From an uncultured bacterium (lineage in GTDB: Bacteria; Bipolaricaulota; Bipolaricaulia; UBA7950; UBA9294), in contig CAIOLV010000081.1 in the NCBI GenBank assembly GCA_903859225.1, positions 1-5,880 on the forward strand: a DNA stretch of 5,880 nt, written 5' to 3'. Made by a program: the position numbers and the translations under genes. Each line of letters starts with the position of its first letter. Within the stretch, counting starts at the first letter, position 1. Below the pieces are notes generated by a model. It was not told the DNA's origin and did not search any database. It worked only from the letters and a program-made list of their open reading frames with translations. Positions 1-5,880 of this stretch are shown here, piece by piece.

Positions 1-48
1 CAAGTCAGCGATCTCGTACAGGATTTTCGCGACCAGCGCGTTCTTCAC
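1..48 (-). CDS. Start of a PolX-like (family X) DNA polymerase gene, partial
   Basis: Only the first 16 codons are visible; the gene runs off the left edge. From the GTG at 48-46 they read VKNALVAKILYEIADL (first residue Met in vivo). This resembles the opening helix of bacterial PolX proteins, which usually begin with a short lysine-rich stretch and a motif like (I/L)Lx(E)IAxLLE that starts the helix-hairpin-helix domain. Bacterial PolX enzymes join a Pol beta-type gap-filling polymerase to a C-terminal PHP phosphoesterase domain and act in base-excision repair. The GTG start is supported by a strong SD sequence, GGGGAGG, ending 5 nt upstream. The gene follows glgC after 18 nt on the same strand, so cotranscription is likely. 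That a gene starts here is well supported. The PolX identity rests on 16 residues and is an inference from memory of the family. Confidence 0.6.
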   Translation of the reverse strand, partial: MKNALVAKILYEIADL

Positions 49-53
49 CTGAG

Positions 54-60
54 CCTCCCC
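54..60 (-). promoter_or_regulatory. Shine-Dalgarno sequence of the polX-like gene
   Basis: Read on the minus strand, GGGGAGG lies 5 nt before the GTG at 48. It is the best SD match in the glgC downstream gap, and it fixes the start of the partial gene even though the start codon is GTG. It lies entirely within the 18-nt gap after the glgC stop codon. Confidence 0.75.
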
Positions 61-66
61 GGCCCG

Positions 67-1296
67 CTAGCGTCCGAACGGGCTCTTGGGCACGACGGTG
101 ATCCCGCCGTCGCTCAAGGTGTAGAGCTTAGCGTCGGCCTCGTGGTCGGACCCGATGGTCTCGCCGTCGGGCACAACGACTCGCTTATCGAGGATGGCAC
201 GGCGGATGCGCGCTCCGCGCCCGATGACGACGCGATCGAGCAGGACGGACTCCTCGACGTGCGCGCCGGATTGGACGACAACGCCGGGCGAAATGACCGA
301 CCGCACGACGGTGCCGCCGGAGATGATGGCTCCCGACGAGACAAGCGAGTCGAACGCCACGCCCGTCGCGTCGCCGTCGCCGCGCACGATCTTCGCCGGC
401 GGCTTGGGCCGGTTGACGGTGTGGATCGGCCACGAGCGGTCGTAGAGATCGAAGCGCGGCACGACACCGACCAGGTCCATGTGCGCGTCGTAGTACGAAT
501 CGAGCGTCCCGACGTCGCGCCAGTAGACGCCGGTGTTGCGGTTCCCCAACTCGAACGGAAACGCGTAGACGCGGCGGCGGCCGATCATCGCCGGAAGGAG
601 ATTGCGACCGAAGTCGTGATTCGACGTCGCGTCGCCCGCGTCGCGGTCGAGTTCCTCGCGCAGGACGTCGGGGCGGAAGGCGTAGATGCCGAGAGAGGCG
701 AGGCACTGGTCGGGCGAGTCGGGCATGCCCGTTGGGCGAAGCGGCTTCTCTTCGAACGCGACGGCCCGCGAATCCGCGTCGACGACGAGCTCGCCGAGCT
801 TGGCGCGCACCTCCTCGCGATGCAGGCGCAGCACGGCGACGGTCACATCGGCGTCCTTCTGGCGGTGGAAGTCCAACATCACGCGGTAGTCCATCTTGTA
901 GATGTGGTCGCCGGCGAGGATGAGGATGGCCGAGGGCTGGTCGTGCTCCATGGCGTAGCGCTCGACGCAGTACCAATTCTGGTGGATGGCGTCGGCGGTC
1001 CCAAGGTACCAGTCCGCCCGCGTCCGCTGCTGCGGCGGGATCGTCTGGAGGAACTCGTCGAGCGCCGGGCTGAGCACGGTCCAGCCGTCGCGAATGTGCT
1101 CCTCGAGCGACAGCGACTTGTACTGGGTCAGGACGAAGATGCGGCGCAAGTCGGAGTGCACGCACGAACTCAGAGCGAAGTCAATGATCCGGTAGTGGCC
1201 GCCGAAGGGGACGGCCGGCTTTGCTCGATCCCGCGTCAGCGGGAGGAGCCGCTCGCCGCGCCCGCCGGCGAGGATGAAGGTGAGGACCTCACGCAT
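67..1296 (-). CDS. glgC: Glucose-1-phosphate adenylyltransferase (ADP-glucose pyrophosphorylase)
   Basis: This cytoplasmic enzyme converts ATP and glucose 1-phosphate to ADP-glucose and pyrophosphate, the committed step of bacterial glycogen synthesis. The 409-aa product is of normal family length. The N-terminal nucleotidyltransferase domain shows the GGRGERL loop (residues 11-17), RAKPAVPFGG (24-33), GTADA (99-103) and AGDHIYKMDY (128-137). Asp130 matches the essential Asp142 of E. coli GlgC. FEEKP (181-185) contains Lys184, the equivalent of the glucose-1-phosphate-binding Lys195. YWRDVGTLDSYY spans 258-269. From about residue 305 the repeating hydrophobic/Gly pattern (IISGGTVVRSVISPGVVV and on) is a left-handed beta-helix, the domain used for allostery and oligomerisation. 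The ATG at 1296 is preceded by AGGGG 6 nt upstream, and the protein then enters the ILAGGRGERL motif at once, so the start is secure. It is divergent from glgB and followed by the polX-like gene. Allosteric effectors cannot be read from sequence alone. Confidence 0.97.
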   Translation of the reverse strand: MREVLTFILAGGRGERLLPLTRDRAKPAVPFGGHYRIIDFALSSCVHSDLRRIFVLTQYKSLSLEEHIRDGWTVLSPALDEFLQTIPPQQRTRADWYLGTADAIHQNWYCVERYAMEHDQPSAILILAGDHIYKMDYRVMLDFHRQKDADVTVAVLRLHREEVRAKLGELVVDADSRAVAFEEKPLRPTGMPDSPDQCLASLGIYAFRPDVLREELDRDAGDATSNHDFGRNLLPAMIGRRRVYAFPFELGNRNTGVYWRDVGTLDSYYDAHMDLVGVVPRFDLYDRSWPIHTVNRPKPPAKIVRGDGDATGVAFDSLVSSGAIISGGTVVRSVISPGVVVQSGAHVEESVLLDRVVIGRGARIRRAILDKRVVVPDGETIGSDHEADAKLYTLSDGGITVVPKSPFGR

Positions 1297-1387
1297 GGCT
1301 CGCCCCTTTCACTCTACGCGCCGAGCACCCAGTGCCCGACTTCCATTGCCCAGCGGATCCACCACAGAAGGGCCATCGCCCACGGCC

Positions 1388-1416
1388 TTGGTGTCCGTCG
1401 CCCGCCAGACTACACT
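1388..1416 (+). promoter_or_regulatory. Candidate sigma-70-type promoter for glgB and the GH57 gene
   Basis: TTGGTG (1388-1393) and TACACT (1411-1416) are separated by exactly 17 bp. They match the TTGACA and TATAAT consensus at 3 of 6 and 4 of 6 positions. Transcription would start near 1422-1424, giving a leader of about 13-15 nt that still carries the glgB SD. This is the best pair I found by eye in the gap. In DNA this GC-rich the match is only suggestive, and the host's promoter consensus is unknown. Confidence 0.35.
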
Positions 1417-1427
1417 GCCCAGGACGC

Positions 1428-1433
1428 GGAGGG
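1428..1433 (+). promoter_or_regulatory. Shine-Dalgarno sequence of glgB
   Basis: GGAGGG lies just before the ATG at 1437, leaving 3 nt (4 nt if GGAGG is taken as the core). The spacing is on the short side. It still supports the ATG at 1437 over the upstream in-frame GTG at 1332, which would add 35 residues with no family resemblance. Confidence 0.65.
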
Positions 1434-1436
1434 AAG

Positions 1437-3395
1437 ATGGAGAAAGCGACGAAGAGGCGGGAACCGCAGGGGCTGTCGCCCCATCGCCTGAGCGAGGATG
1501 ATGTCTATCTGTTCGGCGAGGGGACACACGTGCGGCTCTACCAGAGACTTGGCGCGCACCTGACCTCGGAGAAGGGGGTGGACGGCACCCTTTTCGCCGT
1601 TTGGGCGCCGAATGCCGAAGAAGTGCAGGTCATCGGCGACTTCAACTCCTGGAAACCGGGGAAGCACCGCCTCACGCCGCACGGATCTTCGGGCGTGTGG
1701 GAAGGGTTCGTCGCCGGCGTCAGCGCAGGGGCGAAGTACAAGTACCACTTGCGCCCTCGCGGCATGAAAGCGTGGCTCGACAAGGCCGACCCGTTCGCCA
1801 CGCACACCGAGACGCCGCCGGCCACGGCATCGATCGTCTGGAATCTCGACTATGCCTGGCACGACGAGGAGTGGATGGCGTCCCGCCGCGCGCGGAATGC
1901 GCTCGAAGCACCGATGGCAATCTACGAAGTCCACCTCGGCTCGTGGATGCGCGATCCCGCGCATCCGACGACGTACCGTGACCTGGCACTTCGCCTTGCC
2001 GACTACGTCGAGAAGCTGGGATTCACCCACGTCGAGTTTCTCCCGATCATGGAGCACCCGTTCTACGGTTCGTGGGGCTACCAGGTCACGGGCTACTTCG
2101 CGCCGACGAGCCGCTACGGGGCCCCGCAGGACTTCATGGCTCTCGTCGACCTTCTTCACCAACGGGGCATCGGCGTGATCCTCGACTGGGTACCGTCGCA
2201 CTTCCCGAAAGACGAGTTCGCGCTCGCCCGGTTCGACGGAACGCACCTCTACGAGCACGCGGACCCGCGGCAGGGTCTGCATCCCGACTGGGACAGCCTG
2301 ATCTTCAACTATGGACGTTCGGAGGTCCCGGCGTTCCTCACGTCGAGCGCCATGTTCTGGCTCGACAGGTACCACGCCGACGGGCTGCGCGTTGACGCGG
2401 TCGCATCCATGCTCTATCTCGACTACTCGCGCCGCGAGGGGGAGTGGATTCCGAATCGCTACGGGGGCCGCGAAAACCTCGAGGCCATCGAATTCCTCCG
2501 CCGCCTCAACCAGGCCGTGTACCTCAACTACCCCGACGTGCAAACGATCGCCGAGGAGTCGACGGCGTGGCCGATGGTGTCCCGCCCAACATACGCCGGC
2601 GGGCTCGGGTTTGGGATGAAGTGGGACATGGGCTGGATGCACGACATGCTCCTGTACATGTCAAAGGACCCGGTGCACCGGCGATTTCACCACAATCTGT
2701 TGACGTTCCGGCTCCTTTACGCGTTCCACGAGAACTTCGTCTTGTCCCTGTCGCACGACGAGGTCGTGCACGGCAAGGGGTCGCTCGCCGGCCGCATGTC
2801 GGGCGACGAGCGGCAGAAGTTCGCCAACCTCCGCCTTCTCTACGGCTACATGTACGGCCAGCCGGGGAAGAAGCTCTTGTTCATGGGCGACGAGTTCGGC
2901 CAGTGGGGAGAGTGGGACCACGAGCGCGGGCTCGACTGGCGCGCACTTGAGGGCGAAGCGCACCGCAAGCTCCAGCGCTGGGTGAGCGACCTCAACCGCC
3001 TCTTGCGGGCCGAGGGCGCGCTCCACGCGCGCGACTTCGCGCCGTCCGGGTTCGAGTGGATCGACTGCAACGACGCGGACGCGAGTGTGATCAGCTTCCT
3101 CCGTCGCGGCGCCGCGGAGAATGATCAAGTCGTCGTCGTGGCCAACTTCACCCCTGTTACGCGAACCGGCTACCGCGTCGGTGTGCCGCAGGACGGGTTC
3201 TGGCACGAGCTCTTGAACAGCGACTCGGACGCCTACGGCGGAAGCGGCGTCGGCAACCTCGGCGGGGTCGAGGCGAGCCCAACGCCGTTCCACAACCAGC
3301 CGTTCTCCGTCTCGCTCACGCTCCCGCCGCTCGCCATCGTCTACCTCGGAAAGCGACGGCCGGCCATCGGCGCCGCGCCAGAGGAAGCGCGATGA
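1437..3395 (+). CDS. glgB: 1,4-alpha-glucan branching enzyme, GH13 type
   Basis: The enzyme cuts an alpha-1,4 chain and re-attaches the piece through an alpha-1,6 bond, creating glycogen branches in the cytoplasm. The 652-aa protein starts with the LSxxDxYLFxEGTHxRLYxxLGAH segment typical of GlgB, then a CBM48 beta-sandwich (about 45-135, with GDFNSW). The GH13 TIM barrel follows: YEVHLGSW from 163, YQVTGYFAPTSRYG 215-228, and region I DWVPSHFP 250-257. Region II is GLRVDAVASMLYLDYSR, with nucleophile Asp320. Region III is IAEEST, with acid/base Glu373. Region IV is LSHDEVVHGKGSL, with Asp441. The spacing of these three residues equals that of E. coli Asp405, Glu458 and Asp526. The last ~90 residues form the all-beta alpha-amylase C-terminal domain. 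It is about 75 aa shorter than E. coli GlgB because it lacks the extra N-terminal module, a common variant. Its stop codon overlaps the start of the GH57 gene. All key residues are present, so it should be active. Confidence 0.97.
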   Translation: MEKATKRREPQGLSPHRLSEDDVYLFGEGTHVRLYQRLGAHLTSEKGVDGTLFAVWAPNAEEVQVIGDFNSWKPGKHRLTPHGSSGVWEGFVAGVSAGAKYKYHLRPRGMKAWLDKADPFATHTETPPATASIVWNLDYAWHDEEWMASRRARNALEAPMAIYEVHLGSWMRDPAHPTTYRDLALRLADYVEKLGFTHVEFLPIMEHPFYGSWGYQVTGYFAPTSRYGAPQDFMALVDLLHQRGIGVILDWVPSHFPKDEFALARFDGTHLYEHADPRQGLHPDWDSLIFNYGRSEVPAFLTSSAMFWLDRYHADGLRVDAVASMLYLDYSRREGEWIPNRYGGRENLEAIEFLRRLNQAVYLNYPDVQTIAEESTAWPMVSRPTYAGGLGFGMKWDMGWMHDMLLYMSKDPVHRRFHHNLLTFRLLYAFHENFVLSLSHDEVVHGKGSLAGRMSGDERQKFANLRLLYGYMYGQPGKKLLFMGDEFGQWGEWDHERGLDWRALEGEAHRKLQRWVSDLNRLLRAEGALHARDFAPSGFEWIDCNDADASVISFLRRGAAENDQVVVVANFTPVTRTGYRVGVPQDGFWHELLNSDSDAYGGSGVGNLGGVEASPTPFHNQPFSVSLTLPPLAIVYLGKRRPAIGAAPEEAR

Positions 3396-5758
3396 CGCGC
3401 GAGCGCGCCATCTGCATCCACAGCCACTTCTACCAGCCGCCGCGCGAGAACCCGTGGCGGGAGGCCGTCGAGGCGCAGGATTCGGCGAGCCCATTCCACG
3501 ACTGGAACGAGAAGATCGCAGACGAGTGCTACGCTCCAAATGCGGGGGCACGCCTGCTCGACGGAGCGGGCCGCGTTCGCCGGGTGATGAACACGTACGC
3601 CCGGATGAGCTTCAACGTCGGGCCGACGCTCCTCTCGTGGATGGAGACGGCAGATCCGGGCACCTATCAGGCGATTCTCGACGCGGATCGTGAGAGCCAA
3701 GCGCGCTTCTCCGGGCACGGCGCGGCCATCGCGCAGGCTTACGGCCACGCCATTCTTCCCCTCGCGTCTCGTCGCGACAAGGAAACGCAGGTTCGGTGGG
3801 GCATCCGCGACTTCGAGCACCGGTTCCGCCGCCGCCCCGAAGCGCTCTGGATGCCGGAGACAGCCGTCGACGTCGAGACGCTCGAGGTGCTCGCCGCGGA
3901 AAAGATGCGCTACGCGATCCTCGCCCCGCACCAGCTTCGCCGCGTTCGCCAAGTCGGCAGCGATGCGTGGCACGCGGTCGATGCCGGGACGCTCGACACA
4001 ACGATGCCCTACCTCGTGCGCCTGCCGTCGGGGGCGTCGATCGCCGTCTTCGCCTACGACGGGGCGATCGCCCACGGCGTCTCGTTCGGCGACCTGCTTG
4101 AGAACGGTGACCGGTTCCTCGGGCGACTCCTTTCGGCGCTGCCGCGCGACGGCGGGCTCGTTCACATCGCGACGGACGGCGAGACCTACGGACACCATCA
4201 TCGCTTCGGCGAAATGGCGCTCGCCTACGCCTTCGAGCGCCTCGAGACGCGGGGCGATGTGCGCCTCACGGACTACGGCGAGTGGCTCGACGCGCATCCG
4301 CCGACGCACGAAGCGGAGATCGCGCCCGGTACGTCGTGGAGTTGCGCGCACGGGATCGAGCGGTGGCGGTCCGATTGCGGATGCACGACCTACAGCCGTC
4401 CGGGCTGGAACCAGGCGTGGCGGGCACCGCTCCGCCGCGCCGTGGACGAGCTCGACGACCGCTTGGACGAGGCCTACGTCTCGCGAGCCAAGAGGCTCCT
4501 GCGCGGCCCGTGGGCGGCGCGCGACGCGTACGTCGACGTCGTGCTCGATCCCGCAGCCGCCGATTCGTTCGTCAACGCGCAGAGCGCGCGGCCGCTTGAC
4601 CCCAACGAGAGAGGGGAGGTCCTGCGACTGCTCGAGATGGAACGCCATCGGCTTCTCGCAGCAACGAGCTGCGGCTGGTATTTCGCCGACCTCGCCGGGC
4701 TCGAGACCGTGCAGGTCATGCGCTACGCCGCGCGGGCCATCGAGTTGGCCGAGGGCTTGGGGGAGCGAGACGTCGAGGGCGCGTTCCTCGAACGGATCGG
4801 AGAGGCGGAGAGCAACGACAAAGCGCTCGGCAACGGCCGCTCGGTCTATGCGCGCCTCGTCCGTCCGGCGGCCGTCGACGCGATGCGCGCGGTGAAGGAG
4901 CGCGCCGCAGCCGCGCTCTTCGACCGCACAGCCCCTGCCTCGCCCGGCATCGTGGTGGACGTCCTCGAATCGACGGAGCGCCGCGCGGCCGACTCACGCC
5001 TCGTCGCTGGGCGCGCCCGCGCGACCGTCCGCCGCACACGCGAGACGGCGGAGATCGCCTACGCAGGAACCCAAGGTGGCTCAAGCGTTCCCCACATCGG
5101 CGCCCGCGTGACCGGCGCCGAAGATGACGGCCCAAGCGACGTCGTCCGCCGATTCGATGAAGAGGGCGCCGACGCCGCGGCGCGCCGCATCGCCGAGGTC
5201 TTTCCGGCACCCGTCCGCCTCGAGGAGATCCTCTCGCCGCGCGACCTCGCCGACCTTCTGAGTGACACAGCCGCTCTGGCGCTCGAATCGGTCGAGGATG
5301 GAGCGGCGTCGCACGTCCTTCTCAGCGATCCACGCATCGCCCACTCGGGCGCCCTTCGCGGGCTCGCGCTCTTCGCACTCCATCGACGGCTCGCGACGTT
5401 CGCCGCCGCGTCGCCTCCGGTACTCGACGCTTTGGAGCGCGTGCTCGAACAGGCCAAGGCAGCGTCCGTCCCGGTGAGTGGAGCGTCGCTTGCCCACGCG
5501 CTGGGCCGATCGACGACAAGCGGACTCGCAGGACGTGACCCGAGGACCCTCACGCCGGCGTCCCTCGATCACCTCACGCGCGCCGTCACGCGCGCCCGCG
5601 CGCTTGCGCCGGATGTCAACCTGTGGCGAGCACAAGAGGCGTACTTGGAGGTCGCAGCCCGTCTTCGCGGAGCGCGGATCGAACTCCCGAACGACGTCCT
5701 GGAGGCCTTCGGACACCTCGGAGATGCACTCGGGACCCGCCTGTCAGAGACGGCCTGA
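3392..5758 (+). CDS. Glycoside hydrolase family 57 protein with DUF3536-like C-terminal part
   Basis: The 788-aa protein has no signal peptide or membrane segment, so it is probably cytoplasmic. GH57 motifs appear in order: HSHFYQPP (10-17), FNVGPTLL (74-81), WMPETAVD (153-160) with predicted nucleophile Glu156, and TDGETYGHHH (261-270) with predicted acid/base Asp262. A Cys/His-bearing stretch follows (316-331: Trp316, Cys318, His320, Cys329, Cys331). Next comes TSCGWYFADLAGLETVQ from 425, characteristic of the DUF3536 branch, then a less conserved partly beta region (about 480-600) and a helical C-terminus with VNLWRAQEAYLEV. GH57 enzymes act on alpha-glucans as amylases, 4-alpha-glucanotransferases, branching enzymes or pullulanases. 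The activity of this branch is not established to my knowledge. The ATG overlaps the glgB TGA by 4 nt (ATGA), with a GAGGAAG SD (3381-3387) inside the glgB end, indicating translational coupling. That context supports a role in building or recycling glycogen, but the exact reaction cannot be named. No frameshift or missing motif is seen. Confidence 0.9.
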   Translation: MTRERAICIHSHFYQPPRENPWREAVEAQDSASPFHDWNEKIADECYAPNAGARLLDGAGRVRRVMNTYARMSFNVGPTLLSWMETADPGTYQAILDADRESQARFSGHGAAIAQAYGHAILPLASRRDKETQVRWGIRDFEHRFRRRPEALWMPETAVDVETLEVLAAEKMRYAILAPHQLRRVRQVGSDAWHAVDAGTLDTTMPYLVRLPSGASIAVFAYDGAIAHGVSFGDLLENGDRFLGRLLSALPRDGGLVHIATDGETYGHHHRFGEMALAYAFERLETRGDVRLTDYGEWLDAHPPTHEAEIAPGTSWSCAHGIERWRSDCGCTTYSRPGWNQAWRAPLRRAVDELDDRLDEAYVSRAKRLLRGPWAARDAYVDVVLDPAAADSFVNAQSARPLDPNERGEVLRLLEMERHRLLAATSCGWYFADLAGLETVQVMRYAARAIELAEGLGERDVEGAFLERIGEAESNDKALGNGRSVYARLVRPAAVDAMRAVKERAAAALFDRTAPASPGIVVDVLESTERRAADSRLVAGRARATVRRTRETAEIAYAGTQGGSSVPHIGARVTGAEDDGPSDVVRRFDEEGADAAARRIAEVFPAPVRLEEILSPRDLADLLSDTAALALESVEDGAASHVLLSDPRIAHSGALRGLALFALHRRLATFAAASPPVLDALERVLEQAKAASVPVSGASLAHALGRSTTSGLAGRDPRTLTPASLDHLTRAVTRARALAPDVNLWRAQEAYLEVAARLRGARIELPNDVLEAFGHLGDALGTRLSETA

Positions 5759-5761
5759 CAG
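5741..5761 (+). terminator. Stem-loop over the GH57 stop codon, possible transcript-end hairpin
   Basis: CTGTCAG (5741-5747) and CTGACAG (5755-5761) are perfect inverted repeats around a 7-nt loop, AGACGGC. The TGA stop (5756-5758) lies in the right arm. No T-run follows on either strand, so this is not a classical intrinsic terminator. Its place between two convergent genes with only 22 nt between their stop codons makes a role in transcript end formation or stability plausible. A chance 7-bp palindrome is also possible. Confidence 0.35.
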
Positions 5762-5780
5762 AAGCGACGAAGCGCGCTCC

Positions 5781-5880
5781 CTACGGCGCAGCGGGGACGC
5801 CCGAGCCGAGTCCCATCACCTCGAGCATCCGCTGGAACCTCGGGCGGGAGTGAATCGGCGCCATCAGAGGCTCGGACGAG
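5781..5880 (-). CDS. C-terminus of a convergent gene, possibly a TPR-type protein, partial
   Basis: The last 32 codons before a TAG at 5783-5781 are visible; the gene enters from the right edge. The end reads with the segment PLMAPIHSRPRFQRMLEVMGL followed by a Gly/Ala/Pro-rich tail. The pattern (I)xxxPRFQxMLxxMGL is common at the extreme C-terminus of tetratricopeptide-repeat proteins, including some fused to serine/threonine kinases, adenylate cyclases or transcriptional activators. It marks the end of the last repeat. The function of the rest of the protein cannot be inferred. The gene converges on the GH57 gene, with stop codons 22 nt apart, so it is a separate transcription unit and probably not part of the glycogen locus. 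The reading frame is likely real; the TPR assignment is tentative. Confidence 0.5.
   Translation of the reverse strand, partial: SSEPLMAPIHSRPRFQRMLEVMGLGSGVPAAP

Larger units (their letters stand above)
1297..1436. promoter_or_regulatory. Divergent intergenic region between glgC and glgB
   Basis: This 140-bp segment separates the two start codons and must hold the promoters for both directions unless either gene is transcribed from further away. It contains the SD sites of both genes, a candidate rightward promoter (1388-1416) and four loosely matching ANYGCCCA-type octamers (AGTGCCCG 1331-1338, ATTGCCCA 1345-1352, ATCGCCCA 1375-1382, ACTGCCCA 1414-1421). It is open in the glgB frame from a GTG at 1332. 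That stretch encodes a Pro/Cys/His-rich peptide unlike any GlgB N-terminus, so it is treated as non-coding. I see no convincing leftward promoter. Confidence 0.6.

Noticed and set aside
1311..1339. Leftward promoter for glgC with TAGAGT (1316-1311) as the -10 element
   Set aside because: No acceptable -35 hexamer lies 16-18 bp upstream (TCGGGC at 17 bp), and the transcript would begin about 8 nt before the ATG, cutting into the SD.
1332..1436. Longer glgB starting at GTG 1332
   Set aside because: The extra 35 residues (rich in Pro, Cys and His) do not resemble a GlgB N-terminus. GGAGGG sits just before the ATG at 1437, and the family-like sequence begins only after that ATG.
142..1491. Long plus-strand open frame (449 codons) opposite glgC
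   Set aside because: It lies almost wholly antisense to an unmistakable glgC. Its product is rich in Arg, Asp, Val and Ala with no domain motif. High third-position GC removes stop codons from opposite frames, so such shadows are expected.
1410..2642. Long minus-strand open frame (410 codons) opposite glgB
   Set aside because: It is antisense to the CBM48 and catalytic core of glgB. The composition is Arg/Val/Glu-rich with no recognisable motif, as expected from GC-biased codon use.
3341..4648. Long minus-strand open frame (435 codons) opposite the GH57 gene
   Set aside because: It is antisense to the conserved GH57 catalytic motifs. It has no family signature and is explained by base composition.
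3690..4895. Plus-strand open frame (401 codons) in another phase within the GH57 gene
   Set aside because: The product is dominated by Arg, Ser and Thr, typical of a GC-rich shifted frame. The GH57 frame carries all the motifs without interruption.

Overview
The window is high-GC bacterial DNA (roughly two thirds G+C, with C or G at most third codon positions). It holds three complete genes of storage alpha-glucan metabolism and a fragment of an unrelated gene at each edge. I cannot assign a phylum from the sequence. The GlgC, GlgB and GH57/DUF3536 proteins are bacterial types found across many lineages. I see no mobile element, CRISPR array, tRNA or rRNA.

Layout: (1) Positions 48-1 on the minus strand carry the first 16 codons of a gene whose start resembles family X DNA polymerase (PolX). 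It has a strong Shine-Dalgarno (SD) sequence. (2) Positions 1296-67 on the minus strand are a full-length ADP-glucose pyrophosphorylase, glgC, only 18 nt upstream of the polX-like gene, so the two probably share a transcript. (3) Positions 1297-1436 are a 140-bp divergent intergenic region. It holds the glgB ribosome-binding site, a plausible sigma-70-type promoter for the rightward genes and a set of short GCCC-type repeats. (4) Positions 1437-3395 on the plus strand are a GH13 1,4-alpha-glucan branching enzyme, glgB, with all catalytic residues present. (5) Positions 3392-5758 on the plus strand are a GH57-type glycoside hydrolase with a DUF3536-like C-terminal part. It overlaps glgB by 4 nt (ATGA) and so is probably translationally coupled to it. 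(6) Positions 5741-5761 form a perfect 7-bp inverted repeat across the GH57 stop codon. (7) Positions 5880-5781 on the minus strand are the last 32 codons of a convergent gene, possibly a tetratricopeptide-repeat (TPR) type protein.

How the genes fit together: GlgC makes ADP-glucose, the glucosyl donor for glycogen. A glycogen synthase (GlgA), which is not in this window, would polymerise it. GlgB adds alpha-1,6 branches. The GH57/DUF3536 protein has no established biochemical role that I know of. Its tight coupling to glgB suggests it acts on the same alpha-glucan, by trimming, transfer, debranching or recycling. The most interesting points are this coupling of an uncharacterised GH57 enzyme to a GH13 branching enzyme, the linkage of a repair-polymerase gene to glgC, and the possible operator-like repeats between the divergent glg genes. 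None of these amounts to a demonstrated new system; the window is mainly a compact glycogen locus.
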